Positions 51,763 to 61,399 are shown, counted from the stretch's first letter. The stretch is DNA of 64,000 bases from Chitinophagaceae bacterium (GCA_025360525.1 JANYCA010000183.1:1-64000), one strand, 5' to 3'. Notes: generated from the letters alone by a model not told the origin. Translations and numbers: made by a program.

Positions 51763-52101
51763 TTATTTAATAACCTGGAACTTTCCAGAGTCTACAATCT
51801 TTCCGTTTCTATCCCTAACCTGGTATACATATACTCCCCGAAAAAAACCATTTAAAGGAACAACTACATGTTGCAGAGAAGTACCTGTTTCGTAGATTTT
51901 TCGGCCCATAAAATTAAATAGCTGTAAGCTGTAGGGCTTGTCAATACCGGTTACAAAATCAAAATTAATTTCCGTAGTGGCGGGGTTGGGATAAAACTTC
52001 TTTACAACCGCAACTCCATCAATATTATTTGACCGATTTTGGGCAGTAGATGTAAGCGTTCCTGCTAAAACTAAAGTTAATATCGTAATAATCTTTCTCA
52101 G
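51763..52101 (-). CDS. Minimal T9SS protein: signal peptide plus C-terminal sorting domain, CTG start
   Basis: An open frame not starting with ATG, GTG or TTG. From CTG at 52101 it reads (L/M)RKIITILTLVLAGTLTSTAQ, a perfect signal peptide, then NRSNNIDGVAVVKKFYPNPA and a full type A sorting domain (INFDFVTGID..., YSLQLFNFMGRKIYETG, LNGFFRGVYVYQVRDRNGKI, VDSGKFQVIK) to the TAA at 51763. 112 residues, with almost no passenger between signal and sorting domain. The frame opens only seven codons upstream of the CTG, so either CTG is used as start or the ATG has mutated and the gene is dying. Confidence 0.75.
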   Translation of the reverse strand: MRKIITILTLVLAGTLTSTAQNRSNNIDGVAVVKKFYPNPATTEINFDFVTGIDKPYSLQLFNFMGRKIYETGTSLQHVVVPLNGFFRGVYVYQVRDRNGKIVDSGKFQVIK

Positions 52102-52182
52102 CTTAGTAAAAGTAAGATTTTATTTGCAATTTGAAATTTCTCATGAAATAAACAACCAAATCAAAAAAATATTGTGCTTTAG

Positions 52183-52229
52183 AAAAAATAGCCCCATAGC
52201 TAACAACTAGTATTCCCAGAAAGGCTATT
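52183..52229 (-). terminator. Likely terminator after the peroxiredoxin gene
   Basis: On the minus strand AATAGCC (52223-52229) can pair with GGCTATT (52187-52193) followed by TTTTC. The 29-nt loop is long, so confidence is moderate. Confidence 0.5.
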
Positions 52230-52698
52230 ATAAGGAAGCTATCTTACTTTGAATGGCGTTAAAATCCGGCATATCACCAGGTGTTGCGCATATTTCGGCA
52301 TACTGAACCAGTCCGTTTTTATCAATTAGAAAAGCAGCTCTTTTGCTTACGCCCTGCATTTCAAAGGCTGGAAAAGTATCATACAAAACCCCAAAATCTC
52401 TTGAAACATTTTTATTAAAATCGCTTAGCAAGGTGAAATTAATTTGTTGATCTTTTTTAAATTGATGCAACGTGTACAATGAATCTACGGATATACCTAC
52501 AACACTAACATTAGCATTATTGTACACCTGCAAGTTATCTCTTACGCCGCACAATTCTGCCGTACAAACACTTGAAAAAGAAAATGGAAAGAAGAATATT
52601 AAAACAGGTTGGCCTGCAAAACTATCTGAACTTATATTCTTTTTATCACTATCAAAAAGATTAAACGACGGCGCTTTTTGCCCAATTGAAATTGTCAT
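52228..52698 (-). CDS. Peroxiredoxin, AhpC/TSA family (BCP/AhpE-like)
   Basis: 156 residues, thioredoxin fold. The peroxidatic cysteine is C45 in PFSFSSVCTAELCG, with a second Cys at 50, the spacing of atypical two-Cys BCP-type enzymes. Other supports: KAPSFNLFDSDKKNISSDSF, VVGISVDSLYTLHQFKKDQQ and SKRAAFLIDKNGLVQYAEI. No signal peptide, so cytosolic. Reduces H2O2 and organic peroxides. Lies 46 bp downstream of oxyR on the same strand, which supports a peroxide-defence role and joint regulation. Confidence 0.93.
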   Translation of the reverse strand: MTISIGQKAPSFNLFDSDKKNISSDSFAGQPVLIFFFPFSFSSVCTAELCGVRDNLQVYNNANVSVVGISVDSLYTLHQFKKDQQINFTLLSDFNKNVSRDFGVLYDTFPAFEMQGVSKRAAFLIDKNGLVQYAEICATPGDMPDFNAIQSKIASL

Positions 52699-52744
52699 AT
52701 TTATTGAATGAGATTTTTATTATTAAAATGAACAGGTGCTGCAA

Positions 52745-53680
52745 CTATGTTTTAATAATGTTGTTTTTTTTATTTAATGTGATTTTTTTTGGTAGCGAAA
52801 TTAATAATTCTTGTTTTAAAACATCTACCAGTTTTTTCTTGACAAAATTCCGGTGGGTAACTAAACTCACTTCTCGTACAGGCACAGGAGCTTTAAAATG
52901 CCTGACCATATTTTGTTGCTTTAAACTAATATCAAGCGTGGCTAATTCCGGTAGAATAGTTACACCTTTATTAATTTCTACCATTTTTTTAAGTGTTTCA
53001 ATAGTTCCGGCTTCATATTCAAAATGACTATCCTGGTTAGGTAGGATTTTTATTTCGCAAAGATTCAGTACCTGGTTTCGGAAACATTGCCCTTCTTCCA
53101 GCAACCACAATTCCTTTACATCAATATCAGCGGGCAACACATAGGTTTTTGTATATGCTGTATTATCCTTTGAAACAAAGGCCAGCAATTCTTCATAAAA
53201 TAAAGGATAATCCATAATACTACTGTCTTGCAAAGGTGTTACAAGTAGTCCTGCATCTATTCTCCCAGATTTTAGCTGTTCAATAATTACATCCTTATTC
53301 ATCTCCTTAAACTTAATTTTTACATCCGGGTATTTAGCTAAAAAAGGATGTAAAAAAGTAGGTAATAGATACGGTGCCAGGGTAGGAATAATACCAATCT
53401 TAAGCTCTCCCTGCATCAGCCCTTGTTTATCTTTTATCAGCTGATAAATCATCCTTGTTTCATGAACAACTATCCTTGCCTGGGCAATTATTTCTTCCCC
53501 CATTTCGGTAGGAATAACAGGTTGTTTACTCCTGTCAAAAATTTTACTACCCAAGTCATCCTCCAGTTTTTGTATTTGCATACTTAACGTGGGCTGTGTT
53601 ACATAACAATGTTCTGCAGCTTTGGCAAAATGCCGGTAGGTATCTACTGCAATGATATATTCCAGTTGAGTAATAGTCAT
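52745..53680 (-). CDS. oxyR: LysR-type hydrogen peroxide sensor OxyR
   Basis: 311 residues from the ATG at 53680. N-terminal winged helix-turn-helix (1-60: TQLEYIIAVDTYRHFAKAAE, TQPTLSMQIQKLEDDLG) and a C-terminal sensor domain. The redox pair falls at C199 and C208 in GQCFRNQVLNLCEI, the same numbering as E. coli OxyR, which is strong support for disulfide-based peroxide sensing. The gene is followed by a peroxiredoxin gene. Upstream, ATAG-type half-sites and an inverted repeat suggest autoregulation. Confidence 0.95.
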   Translation of the reverse strand: MTITQLEYIIAVDTYRHFAKAAEHCYVTQPTLSMQIQKLEDDLGSKIFDRSKQPVIPTEMGEEIIAQARIVVHETRMIYQLIKDKQGLMQGELKIGIIPTLAPYLLPTFLHPFLAKYPDVKIKFKEMNKDVIIEQLKSGRIDAGLLVTPLQDSSIMDYPLFYEELLAFVSKDNTAYTKTYVLPADIDVKELWLLEEGQCFRNQVLNLCEIKILPNQDSHFEYEAGTIETLKKMVEINKGVTILPELATLDISLKQQNMVRHFKAPVPVREVSLVTHRNFVKKKLVDVLKQELLISLPKKITLNKKNNIIKT

Positions 53681-53688
53681 GCACAAAT

Positions 53689-53726
53689 ATAGATAGCTTC
53701 AATAGGATATTAATAAATATCAATAG
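53689..53726. promoter_or_regulatory. Candidate OxyR operator upstream of oxyR
   Basis: ATAG tetramers at 53689, 53693, 53702 and 53723 flank an inverted repeat, GATATT (53706-53711) and AATATC (53716-53721). ATAG half-sites at roughly helical-turn spacing are the hallmark of OxyR sites, though the CTAT partners are imperfect. Confidence 0.4.
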
Positions 53727-53805
53727 ACATTATAAATGTGTTAAGATGATGAATAGAAAAAATACACAAATTTTTTTACCCTGATTTGGTGAACCCACTA
53801 CTTTT

Positions 53806-56487
53806 TTAACGAATGTTTTTACTGGCAACTTTTACAGGAATCATTTTATTTTTTTGCCTGGGCGCCTTTGCCGGCGGGCAGTCTATCGCAATATCCCCTT
53901 CGTTCATTTGTTTAGGATCAAAGGTTTTTAAAGCGGCTTTCATTTGTAGCAACTTTTGCTGTTTATCATAAATTTTTTGAACTGAATCTAAAGAGGTGAT
54001 ATAAATACTGCGCCCATGCGTACCCAATACCAATTCATTATCTCTTTTTTGAATGGCAATATCATGTATCGGCACACGGGGCAGGTGGAGGCTCATGCTC
54101 ATAAAAGACTTCCCTAAATCAAAGGAAGTATAAAGCCCGTTATCGCTGCCTATATAAATAATACTTTCTTTCTTAGGATCTTCGCTAACAACATTCAAAG
54201 GCTCGGCTGGCAAGTCGGTACCTATTTGCTTCCAGGTTGTTCCGTAATCTTCACTAACGAAAAGATAAGGTGCAAAATCATCGAATCTATAACCGTTCAA
54301 TGTTGCAAACACCCTACCTTCTTTGTATTGTGAACCAGTAACCCTGCTTACCCATAAGTTACCAGGAATTTTAGGCAAACTGGTGCTAACATTAACCAGC
54401 GAAAAGGTATAGCCGCCATCTTTACTTACCTGGATATTGCCATCATCTGTACCAACGTATAGTAGTCCGAATTTTAGGGGAGATTCACTAATGGTTGTGA
54501 TGGTTCCATAGGGCGTATTGCCTTGCTTTTTACCATTGGTTAAATCTTTCGCTAATGCGTTTAATGCTTCACCCTTTGTAAGACTTCGGTAAAGTTTATT
54601 AGCACCAAAATAAAAAACATCCTGACTATGCTTGCTCAGAAGTATAGGTGTTTGCCAGTTATATCTTAATTTTTGTTCGCCTAAATCATGCATCGGATGC
54701 AGGAAGGCGGATTTATTGTCCGCAAGATTTTTTCTGTAATAATATCCAAACTGAGATCCTCCATAAACAGTTGTATTATCTCTTGTATCAACCTGCACCT
54801 GCATGCCATCGCCGCCACCAATTGCCTTCCAATTATATTCATCTGGTTCGGGTATCTTTTTTTCTTCTGCAAAAGAAAAATCCAAATCTTCTTTATTGAG
54901 TTTTGATGATCCCATCCATGTGCCATTATCCTGCAAGCCGCCATAAACATTGTAGGGCGTTGCATCATCTGTTGTAATGCCATAAAACTGGGCGGCAGGC
55001 ACACTGGTTGCTTTAAACCATTTGTTGCCATTGTCATACGTAATATTTACACCGCCATCATTTCCCGCTATCCAATGATTGTCTTTACGGGGGTCTATCC
55101 AGCAACTGTGCCAATCGCCGTGTGTATTGTCTTTATCTACCCCGGTAAATGTTTTACCACCATCTATGCTAAAGATTATACTGGTTCCAAAAGTGACTAC
55201 TTTGTTTTCATCAGATGGTGACACAAATATTTTTCCAAAATAATAACCGTAGCTGCTGTAGCTATCAATGTGTTTTGTATTTACTTTTTTCCACGTTGCA
55301 CCTGAATTGTCGCTCCTGTAAATTTCACAGCCATAAATACCGCTGTTTTGAAATCCATCATCTGCCAGCAGCCAATCGTACAAGACAGATGGCTGCAGTT
55401 TATCTTTTGCTACCAGTTCTTTAATCGAAGCTGCCGAATATTTTTCGGGGAACCTGTTTTTTAATAAAAAAGTATCCATCTTTCTGTCATCCAACTTTAA
55501 AAAAAACTCCTTGTTTATATTTTTAAAATCATTCACCACATATTTGCTGGTGTCAATCTTTTTTGTTGCGGTATCTGGCTGCAACGCATTGTTATCTACC
55601 ACCGCATATACAATTGCCGGATTGCTTGCGCAAACGGCAACTCCAATTCTGCCAACCGTTTCACCTGTAGGAAATCCGCTGCCTGCCTGCGTTACCAGTT
55701 TCCAGGTATTACCGCCATCGATACTTTTGTAAATGCCGCTGGTATTTCCCGTTGGTTTAAAATCCCATGCCCTTCTGGTGCGGTACCACATACATGCGTA
55801 CAGTTCATCAGGATTTTGTTGGTTGATATCCATTTCAACAGCACCTGTATTTTCATCTATACTTAATGTAAGTTTCCATGTTGTACCACCATCAGTAGTT
55901 TTATAAACGCCTCGTTCTTTATTGGGAGAATATAAGTGTCCCAATACAGCTACCCACGCAATGTTGACGTTGGTTGGATGCAATATTATTTTGCCGATGT
56001 GATGACTTTCCGGCAAGCCCAGGTAATCCCAGCTTTTTCCATTGTTTGCAGATTTGTAAACACCTGTGCCGCTGTAACTGCTGCGGCTGCTATTTACCTC
56101 ACCGGTGCCTACCCAAATAATACGGCTTGTCCAGTTTACGGCAATGTCGCCGATTGTGATGGCATTTTCTTTGTCAAAAATGGGCACAAAACTGAGTCCG
56201 TTGTTAACGCTATGCCACAGTCCGCCAGAAGCGTATGCAACATAAAACTCTGTAGGATCAGCAGGATTTACTTCAATGTCAACCACCCGGCCATTCATTT
56301 GAGTAGGCCCGATATTTCTAAACTGAATGTCTTTTAAAAGACTGTTTTGTTCCAATACTTTTCGTTTCTCCAGGCCTTTCAACCTTTCAACAGCAGTTGT
56401 TGGCTTAATTTGTGCAATAGCTGTTAAAAATAAACCGTTAATAAAAAGTATCGTAACAGAACAAGTAATTTTGATTAGCAACTTCAT
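53806..56487 (-). CDS. Exported sortilin/BNR-type beta-propeller protein
   Basis: 893 residues. Signal peptide MKLLIKITCSVTILFINGLF ending TAIAQ, then many BNR/Asp-box blades of the VPS10/sortilin kind: GGLWHSVNNGLSFVPIF, GVYKSANNGKSWDYLG, GVYKTTDGGTTWKLTL, GIYKSIDGGNTWKLV, YRSDNSGATWKKV, VSEDYGTTWKQIG, LYTSFDLGKSFMSM. The repeats form one or two large propellers. Bacterial homologues are labelled glycosyl hydrolases, but no catalytic residues can be identified, so binding or scaffolding is as likely. Basic C-terminal tail (KAPRQKNKMIPVKVASKNIR). Divergent from the next gene with 16 bp between starts. Confidence 0.85.
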   Translation of the reverse strand: MKLLIKITCSVTILFINGLFLTAIAQIKPTTAVERLKGLEKRKVLEQNSLLKDIQFRNIGPTQMNGRVVDIEVNPADPTEFYVAYASGGLWHSVNNGLSFVPIFDKENAITIGDIAVNWTSRIIWVGTGEVNSSRSSYSGTGVYKSANNGKSWDYLGLPESHHIGKIILHPTNVNIAWVAVLGHLYSPNKERGVYKTTDGGTTWKLTLSIDENTGAVEMDINQQNPDELYACMWYRTRRAWDFKPTGNTSGIYKSIDGGNTWKLVTQAGSGFPTGETVGRIGVAVCASNPAIVYAVVDNNALQPDTATKKIDTSKYVVNDFKNINKEFFLKLDDRKMDTFLLKNRFPEKYSAASIKELVAKDKLQPSVLYDWLLADDGFQNSGIYGCEIYRSDNSGATWKKVNTKHIDSYSSYGYYFGKIFVSPSDENKVVTFGTSIIFSIDGGKTFTGVDKDNTHGDWHSCWIDPRKDNHWIAGNDGGVNITYDNGNKWFKATSVPAAQFYGITTDDATPYNVYGGLQDNGTWMGSSKLNKEDLDFSFAEEKKIPEPDEYNWKAIGGGDGMQVQVDTRDNTTVYGGSQFGYYYRKNLADNKSAFLHPMHDLGEQKLRYNWQTPILLSKHSQDVFYFGANKLYRSLTKGEALNALAKDLTNGKKQGNTPYGTITTISESPLKFGLLYVGTDDGNIQVSKDGGYTFSLVNVSTSLPKIPGNLWVSRVTGSQYKEGRVFATLNGYRFDDFAPYLFVSEDYGTTWKQIGTDLPAEPLNVVSEDPKKESIIYIGSDNGLYTSFDLGKSFMSMSLHLPRVPIHDIAIQKRDNELVLGTHGRSIYITSLDSVQKIYDKQQKLLQMKAALKTFDPKQMNEGDIAIDCPPAKAPRQKNKMIPVKVASKNIR

Positions 56488-56503
56488 AAATAAATTTTAA
56501 TGT

Positions 56504-57205
56504 ATGGCAAAAGGGATGTTGAAAATACAGCAATTGGTTTTAATTTTCCCATTATTGTTTATGTTAATGATAAGCAGTAATGCGCAATATAAAGACTATA
56601 AACTATCCCCAATGGGTGATACCCTTAATGTAGTTGATAAAAACGGCTTAAAAGAGGGGAAATGGGTAAATACCGTCGGTGAAATAAGAGGTGAGCCAGG
56701 ATATGAAGAAGAAGGTTTTTACAAAAACGATAAAAAGACCGGGGTATGGAGAAAGTACAATACTACCGGAGATTTAATGGCCGTTGAAAATTTTCTTTTT
56801 GGAGGCAAAGATGGTTTGCAGGAATATTTTAGTTTTTTAGGGTCGCTTGAAAAACAAGAAGAATGGCGTGGCTTTAATCCCGATGCACCCTACGATACCA
56901 TCGCAGTTTATGGACCCGGCAACAATGAAATTATTGATTATAAAATTGTAAAAGCTGAACAGTACAGTGTTCCTAATGGCGATTGGAAATACTTTGACCA
57001 AAACGGAAGGCTGCTAAAAATGGACCGCTACGATCGGGGTAAATTATTACTCAACAATGAGCCTGCAAAAAAAGAAACTGTCGCAAAAACTGAAACTGAT
57101 AAGCCGCAGGAAAAAGTAAAAACCAAAGAAATTTTAGAGTACGAAAAAAAATACAGTAAAAAGAAAAGGGCAAAGCTGGAACGAGATGGAAAAACTGCAT
57201 TGTAA
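56504..57205 (+). CDS. Exported YwqK/MORN-repeat-like protein
   Basis: 233 residues (229 if begun at the second Met, 56516). Hydrophobic signal region LVLIFPLLFMLMISSNAQ, then repeats of the MORN/YwqK type: GLKEGKWVNTVGEIRGE, EGFYKNDKKTGVWRKYN, DGLQEYFSFLGSLEKQ, PNGDWKYFDQNGRLLKMDRY. The C-terminus is highly charged (EKVKTKEILEYEKKYSKKKR). Database labels call such proteins toxin-antitoxin YwqK antitoxins, but no toxin is adjacent and the protein is exported, so that label should not be taken literally. Confidence 0.75.
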   Translation: MAKGMLKIQQLVLIFPLLFMLMISSNAQYKDYKLSPMGDTLNVVDKNGLKEGKWVNTVGEIRGEPGYEEEGFYKNDKKTGVWRKYNTTGDLMAVENFLFGGKDGLQEYFSFLGSLEKQEEWRGFNPDAPYDTIAVYGPGNNEIIDYKIVKAEQYSVPNGDWKYFDQNGRLLKMDRYDRGKLLLNNEPAKKETVAKTETDKPQEKVKTKEILEYEKKYSKKKRAKLERDGKTAL

Positions 57206-57310
57206 TTTTTAAAAACCGACTTGGTCTATAAACTAATTTACAAAAACTAGTTTACTCTATTTGTTTGAGAACAAAGAACGCAAGCGATATTTTTATAATT
57301 TACCTGTTAA

Positions 57311-58606
57311 TTAGGGCGCAGTCTGTATTGGCTTATCAAAGAGATAAATAACCAATCCCAATAATAAAATACCAATACCAATAAAGCTTTCAACAGGCCG
57401 TTCCACCAATGTAAATATTAGTACCCAGGCATTAAAAATTAAAAACAAAATTTGAAGTAATGGCTTTAGGGGGCTTCTGAAAGTGCCCGTTTTTTTGTTG
57501 GGAATAAACAAGCTGGTAGCCACCGTAAGTGAAGACATCAGTTGTAAAACAAAGCCTGCATACACCAGTATTTTTTCGAATGAGCCGGTTAATGTAAGTA
57601 TAATGGCTATTATTACATGTACCCACAAAGCAGCCACCGGTATACTGTGTAAATTCCTCTTTGCCAGCGGCGCCCATAATTTATTTTCATTTGCCATAGC
57701 GCAGGTAACCCTTGGCCCCACCCATAAATACGAACTGATGGTAGCTACTAATTGAATAGCAATAAAAACGCTCACCCATTTACCGCCTGCAGTGCCCAGC
57801 AGGTTATTAAAAGCTATAAAGGTTACTTCTTCTTTTCCATCCAGTTGGGTGACAGTTGCATTTTTTAACAGTACCGTTTGAAACAACACATAAACCAACG
57901 ACACAAACAACGTGCTGCCTATTAAAGCCTTCGGCAGATTTATTTTTGGATTATCAATTTCATCAACAACATAGGCGGCGGCATTCCAGCCGGTATAAGC
58001 AAAAGCAACATACACCATTGACACCGCAAAACCCGGCTTTATGAATTCATTTTGCCAGCTGTTATTCAACACAATGGCATTGGGTTGGTTGTTGGTTACA
58101 AAAAAACCCAATGCAATCAACACCAATATAAAAACAACTTTTACAACCGTGGTAATATTCTGAAACCTGCTGCTGTGGCGTATGGTAAAGCTGTGCATGA
58201 AGCCAATTAAAACGATGATACCAATTGCAAGCCATAAATTATTTTGTAACCCAAAAGGAGCCAGGTATTTGGTAAAAGCCATTGCGGCCAAAGCAACCGG
58301 TGCCGAAAAACCAACCGTAAGGCCGGCCCAGGCCGATAAATAACCTAGTACCGGATGAAATACCCTGGAGAGATAGATATAATCGCCACCAGACTCTTTA
58401 AAATGTGTACCCAGCTCTGCATAGGCAAATGCACCAAATAAGGCCAGCAAACCGCCTACCACCCACAACAATAAAATACTCCAGGTATTTTGTACACTAG
58501 ATAACTGAAAACCAACACTTGTAAAAACACCCGTACCAATCATGTTGGCAACTACAATGGCGGCGGCTGTGTAAATACTAATTTTCTTTTTCAATGTTTT
58601 TAACAA
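57311..58606 (-). CDS. APC superfamily amino acid permease
   Basis: 431 residues with about 12 transmembrane helices. TM1 carries the unwound VVANMIGTGVFTSVGF motif (about 17-32) typical of APC carriers, followed by LWVVGGLLALFGAFAYAELG and GGDYIYLSRVFHPVLGYLSA. An inner-membrane amino acid transporter of the LAT/basic permease kind; substrate unknown. Gene stands alone, 105 bp from the convergent YwqK-like gene. Confidence 0.92.
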   Translation of the reverse strand: MLKTLKKKISIYTAAAIVVANMIGTGVFTSVGFQLSSVQNTWSILLLWVVGGLLALFGAFAYAELGTHFKESGGDYIYLSRVFHPVLGYLSAWAGLTVGFSAPVALAAMAFTKYLAPFGLQNNLWLAIGIIVLIGFMHSFTIRHSSRFQNITTVVKVVFILVLIALGFFVTNNQPNAIVLNNSWQNEFIKPGFAVSMVYVAFAYTGWNAAAYVVDEIDNPKINLPKALIGSTLFVSLVYVLFQTVLLKNATVTQLDGKEEVTFIAFNNLLGTAGGKWVSVFIAIQLVATISSYLWVGPRVTCAMANENKLWAPLAKRNLHSIPVAALWVHVIIAIILTLTGSFEKILVYAGFVLQLMSSLTVATSLFIPNKKTGTFRSPLKPLLQILFLIFNAWVLIFTLVERPVESFIGIGILLLGLVIYLFDKPIQTAP

Positions 58607-58683
58607 ATATTGTTTGATGCAGCAATATACATGAAGGTTAACAACATTGTACAGATATTGATACCCTTGTGTCTCTAAATAAT

Positions 58684-58715
58684 AAAAAAGTAAAGGGGAC
58701 TAAAAAGCCCCCTTT
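58684..58715 (-). terminator. Terminator after the third TonB receptor
   Basis: On the minus strand AAAGGGG pairs with CCCCTTT around a 10-nt loop, followed by ACTTTTTTATT. It sits 30 bp past the receptor stop. Confidence 0.85.
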
Positions 58716-58744
58716 AAAATAATTAATCCAAAAATCTCACTTGT

Positions 58745-61399
58745 TTAATTGATAGCAAAATTAAGTCTTGCATAAAAAAATGAACCCAACATACCTTGCT
58801 GCACCGGTGCGTATTTAAACACACCAAAATACGAATTTTCGTAGGCCTGCACATCAGGAAAAACATCGAGTAAATTATTGGCGCCGAGTGAAACAGAAAG
58901 TGCTGGTATTATTTTATAAGATACTGCAATATCTGTGGTAATTTTTGCCTTATGCTTTTGCACTACACCAAAGGGAAAACCATTTCTTGTTACTGGTCCC
59001 CAATAAATATTACGCACCATAAAATTTAATTTACTAATGGCATAATTAAGGGTGAGCGTATGTTTTGATTTTGGGTTGTTGGTTTCAATCAAACTTTGTT
59101 GATCTGGCCCAAAATAATCATTTTGGTTAAGGCCGCTTAAAGAAGGCGGGAAACGGTATTTTGTAATGTTGGTTTTATTAAAATTAGATGCAAGTGCAAT
59201 ATCCAGTTTTTGGTTTTTTGCCAAAGCAACGGTGTAGGTTGCTACTACATCAATTCCTTTGGTACTTGTGTTGATGGCGTTGGTGAAAAACCGGCCGCTT
59301 TCTACGCCCAATGCTGCAATTCGTGGGTCTGTGATAGAACTGGTTATAACAATCCGGTTGCTGATATCTATTATGTAACCATCTACAGTAATCACCAAAT
59401 TTTTAACTGGCTTTGTCGTAAAGCCTGCACTGTAATTAACAGAGGTTTCCTGTTTTAAAGCCGGCAAGCCAATTGCTTTAGCTACAGCACTATTGATGGG
59501 GAAAATCCCTTTGTTGATAATGCCTGAACCATCCTGTGCAATATCCGAATAGAAATTACTAAAATACTGCTGGTGCAGTGACGGAGCCCTAAAACCTGTA
59601 CTGATAGAGCCTCTTAATGCAAAAGCATCACTCACATTGTAGCGAAGGCCCAACTTACCATTGATATTGCTTCCAAAGTCAGAATAATTTTCAAAACGTA
59701 CAGCTCCATTTAAAACGAATGCTTTGTGAAAAGCAATATCCGCATCGGCGTATGCTGCAATGCTGTTACGGGAGGCTGCTACTTCGTTTTGCGGCGTAAA
59801 GCCGGGGAAAGATTGAGCACCTGCTATTCCGTTCGTATTATCCGTGTACAATTTCCAGCTTTCATCCTGGCCTTTGGTGATATTATAGTTTTCTAAACGA
59901 TACTCTGCACCAAAAGCAAGGTTGATAATTTTATCCCCTGATCTTACCGTGCGACTTACATCTGCATTAACCGTATTTTGAGAAAACGAATGATTTCCAG
60001 CATTAAATTCTGTTGGGCTTTTATTTCCCATCGAAGAATTGTTGCTGTTTTTAACGGTGTAACCAAACGAGTTGCGGCCAAAGGTATTGCTGAGGTCAAG
60101 TGTCCAATCTCCCAACTGTTGCTTTATCCCTGTAATCAATGAAAAGTCGCTAATAGATGAATTCAAAGTTGGCTGAAACCCATTGGGAAAAATAGAGGCA
60201 ACCACATTTTTCGATTCGCTGGGCAATCTTCTAAAGCCATAGCCGGTGCCGTTTCTTGCACTATAGCCAGTGCTTGCATATACCTCTGTTGCAGGACTAA
60301 TTTTATAACCGAAATTGATAAAGCCCTGGTGATTGATTGCCTTTGCATCTCCTACTTTAAAATTAAAATCATTACGGGATAAATTTCTGCTGGCAAGCTC
60401 TGCATCATCCAATGCACGGGATGCCGCCGGATTGTCTGTAAAAGGATAAGCGAAAAAATTTCCCTGGGCAGACTGGTCAAAAATAATCAGGTCGTGATTT
60501 TGAGAACGATTGGTGGCGCCCCGACTGTTTCCCTCGTAAGTAAAATTTAAATACCCTTTGTCTTTTGATATTCCGATGCCATAGTTAGCATTTATATTAA
60601 ATAACCCACCATCTCCCCTACCAGATACGCCGCCAGTAGTACTCACAGTAAGGCCGGTATTTTTCTTTAGGATGATGTTTATAACCCCTGCAATGGCATC
60701 GGAGCCATATTGAGCAGAAGCCCCGTCTCTTAATACTTCTATCCTGTCGATAGCTGATGTAGGGATAGCATTTAAATCTGTACCCACAGCTCCATTACCT
60801 ACGGTATTTTGGTAATTAACCAGCGAAGTAGTGTGCCTGCGTTTGCCATTTATTAATACCAATACCTGGTCGGGTCCAAGGCCACGTAGTGAAGCAGGGT
60901 CAATATGTTCTGTACCATCAGAGGCAGACTGCCTGTTAGCGTTAAAGGATGGAACCAATTGAGATAATAATTCGTTGATACCAATTTGTGGCACTTGTAG
61001 CTGCACATCTGATAACTTAACAATATCTACCGGCGCAATACTGTTGTATTTGCTGCGCTGTGCTTTTCTGCTACCTACAATTACAAAATCTTCCAGCAGC
61101 GTGGCATTGGCAGATAGCTTTATTTCAAAATAAGTTTTACCATTAATGTTGGTTGTAATGGTCGTGTATCCAACATTGGTAACAATAATTGCCTTATCAT
61201 TTACCAGGGCATTTATTTCGAAAGAGCCATCATTTAACGATAAAGTAGCTTTTTTGGAATTATCAAGCGTAATGGTTGCCCCTGAGACAGGCTCATTTTG
61301 TTGATTAATAATTTTTCCGGAAATTTTTTGTTGTGCAAATAGAGAGGAAGTTGCTGATATAAATATAAACAGCAGGACCAAGAGGCGATTTTTTCTCAT
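58745..61399 (-). CDS. TonB-dependent receptor with carboxypeptidase-like domain
   Basis: 884 residues from the ATG at 61399, which opens the signal peptide MRKNRLLVLLFIFISATSSL ending LFAQ; an ATG 51 bp upstream would add a non-signal leader. Carboxypeptidase-regulatory-like domain at about 24-108 (KISGKIINQQNEPVSGATIT), plug at about 120-240 with SLRGLGPDQVLVLINGKRRH and AIDRIEVLRDGASAQYGSDA, and a long barrel to the C-terminal FYARLNFAIN. The plug resembles iron/siderophore-type receptors rather than SusC. Substrate unknown; no SusD-like partner is present. Confidence 0.92.
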   Translation of the reverse strand: MRKNRLLVLLFIFISATSSLFAQQKISGKIINQQNEPVSGATITLDNSKKATLSLNDGSFEINALVNDKAIIVTNVGYTTITTNINGKTYFEIKLSANATLLEDFVIVGSRKAQRSKYNSIAPVDIVKLSDVQLQVPQIGINELLSQLVPSFNANRQSASDGTEHIDPASLRGLGPDQVLVLINGKRRHTTSLVNYQNTVGNGAVGTDLNAIPTSAIDRIEVLRDGASAQYGSDAIAGVINIILKKNTGLTVSTTGGVSGRGDGGLFNINANYGIGISKDKGYLNFTYEGNSRGATNRSQNHDLIIFDQSAQGNFFAYPFTDNPAASRALDDAELASRNLSRNDFNFKVGDAKAINHQGFINFGYKISPATEVYASTGYSARNGTGYGFRRLPSESKNVVASIFPNGFQPTLNSSISDFSLITGIKQQLGDWTLDLSNTFGRNSFGYTVKNSNNSSMGNKSPTEFNAGNHSFSQNTVNADVSRTVRSGDKIINLAFGAEYRLENYNITKGQDESWKLYTDNTNGIAGAQSFPGFTPQNEVAASRNSIAAYADADIAFHKAFVLNGAVRFENYSDFGSNINGKLGLRYNVSDAFALRGSISTGFRAPSLHQQYFSNFYSDIAQDGSGIINKGIFPINSAVAKAIGLPALKQETSVNYSAGFTTKPVKNLVITVDGYIIDISNRIVITSSITDPRIAALGVESGRFFTNAINTSTKGIDVVATYTVALAKNQKLDIALASNFNKTNITKYRFPPSLSGLNQNDYFGPDQQSLIETNNPKSKHTLTLNYAISKLNFMVRNIYWGPVTRNGFPFGVVQKHKAKITTDIAVSYKIIPALSVSLGANNLLDVFPDVQAYENSYFGVFKYAPVQQGMLGSFFYARLNFAIN

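Noticed and set aside
56504..57205. Toxin-antitoxin interpretation of the YwqK-like protein
   Set aside because: It has a signal peptide and no toxin gene nearby; only the repeat type matches the database label.
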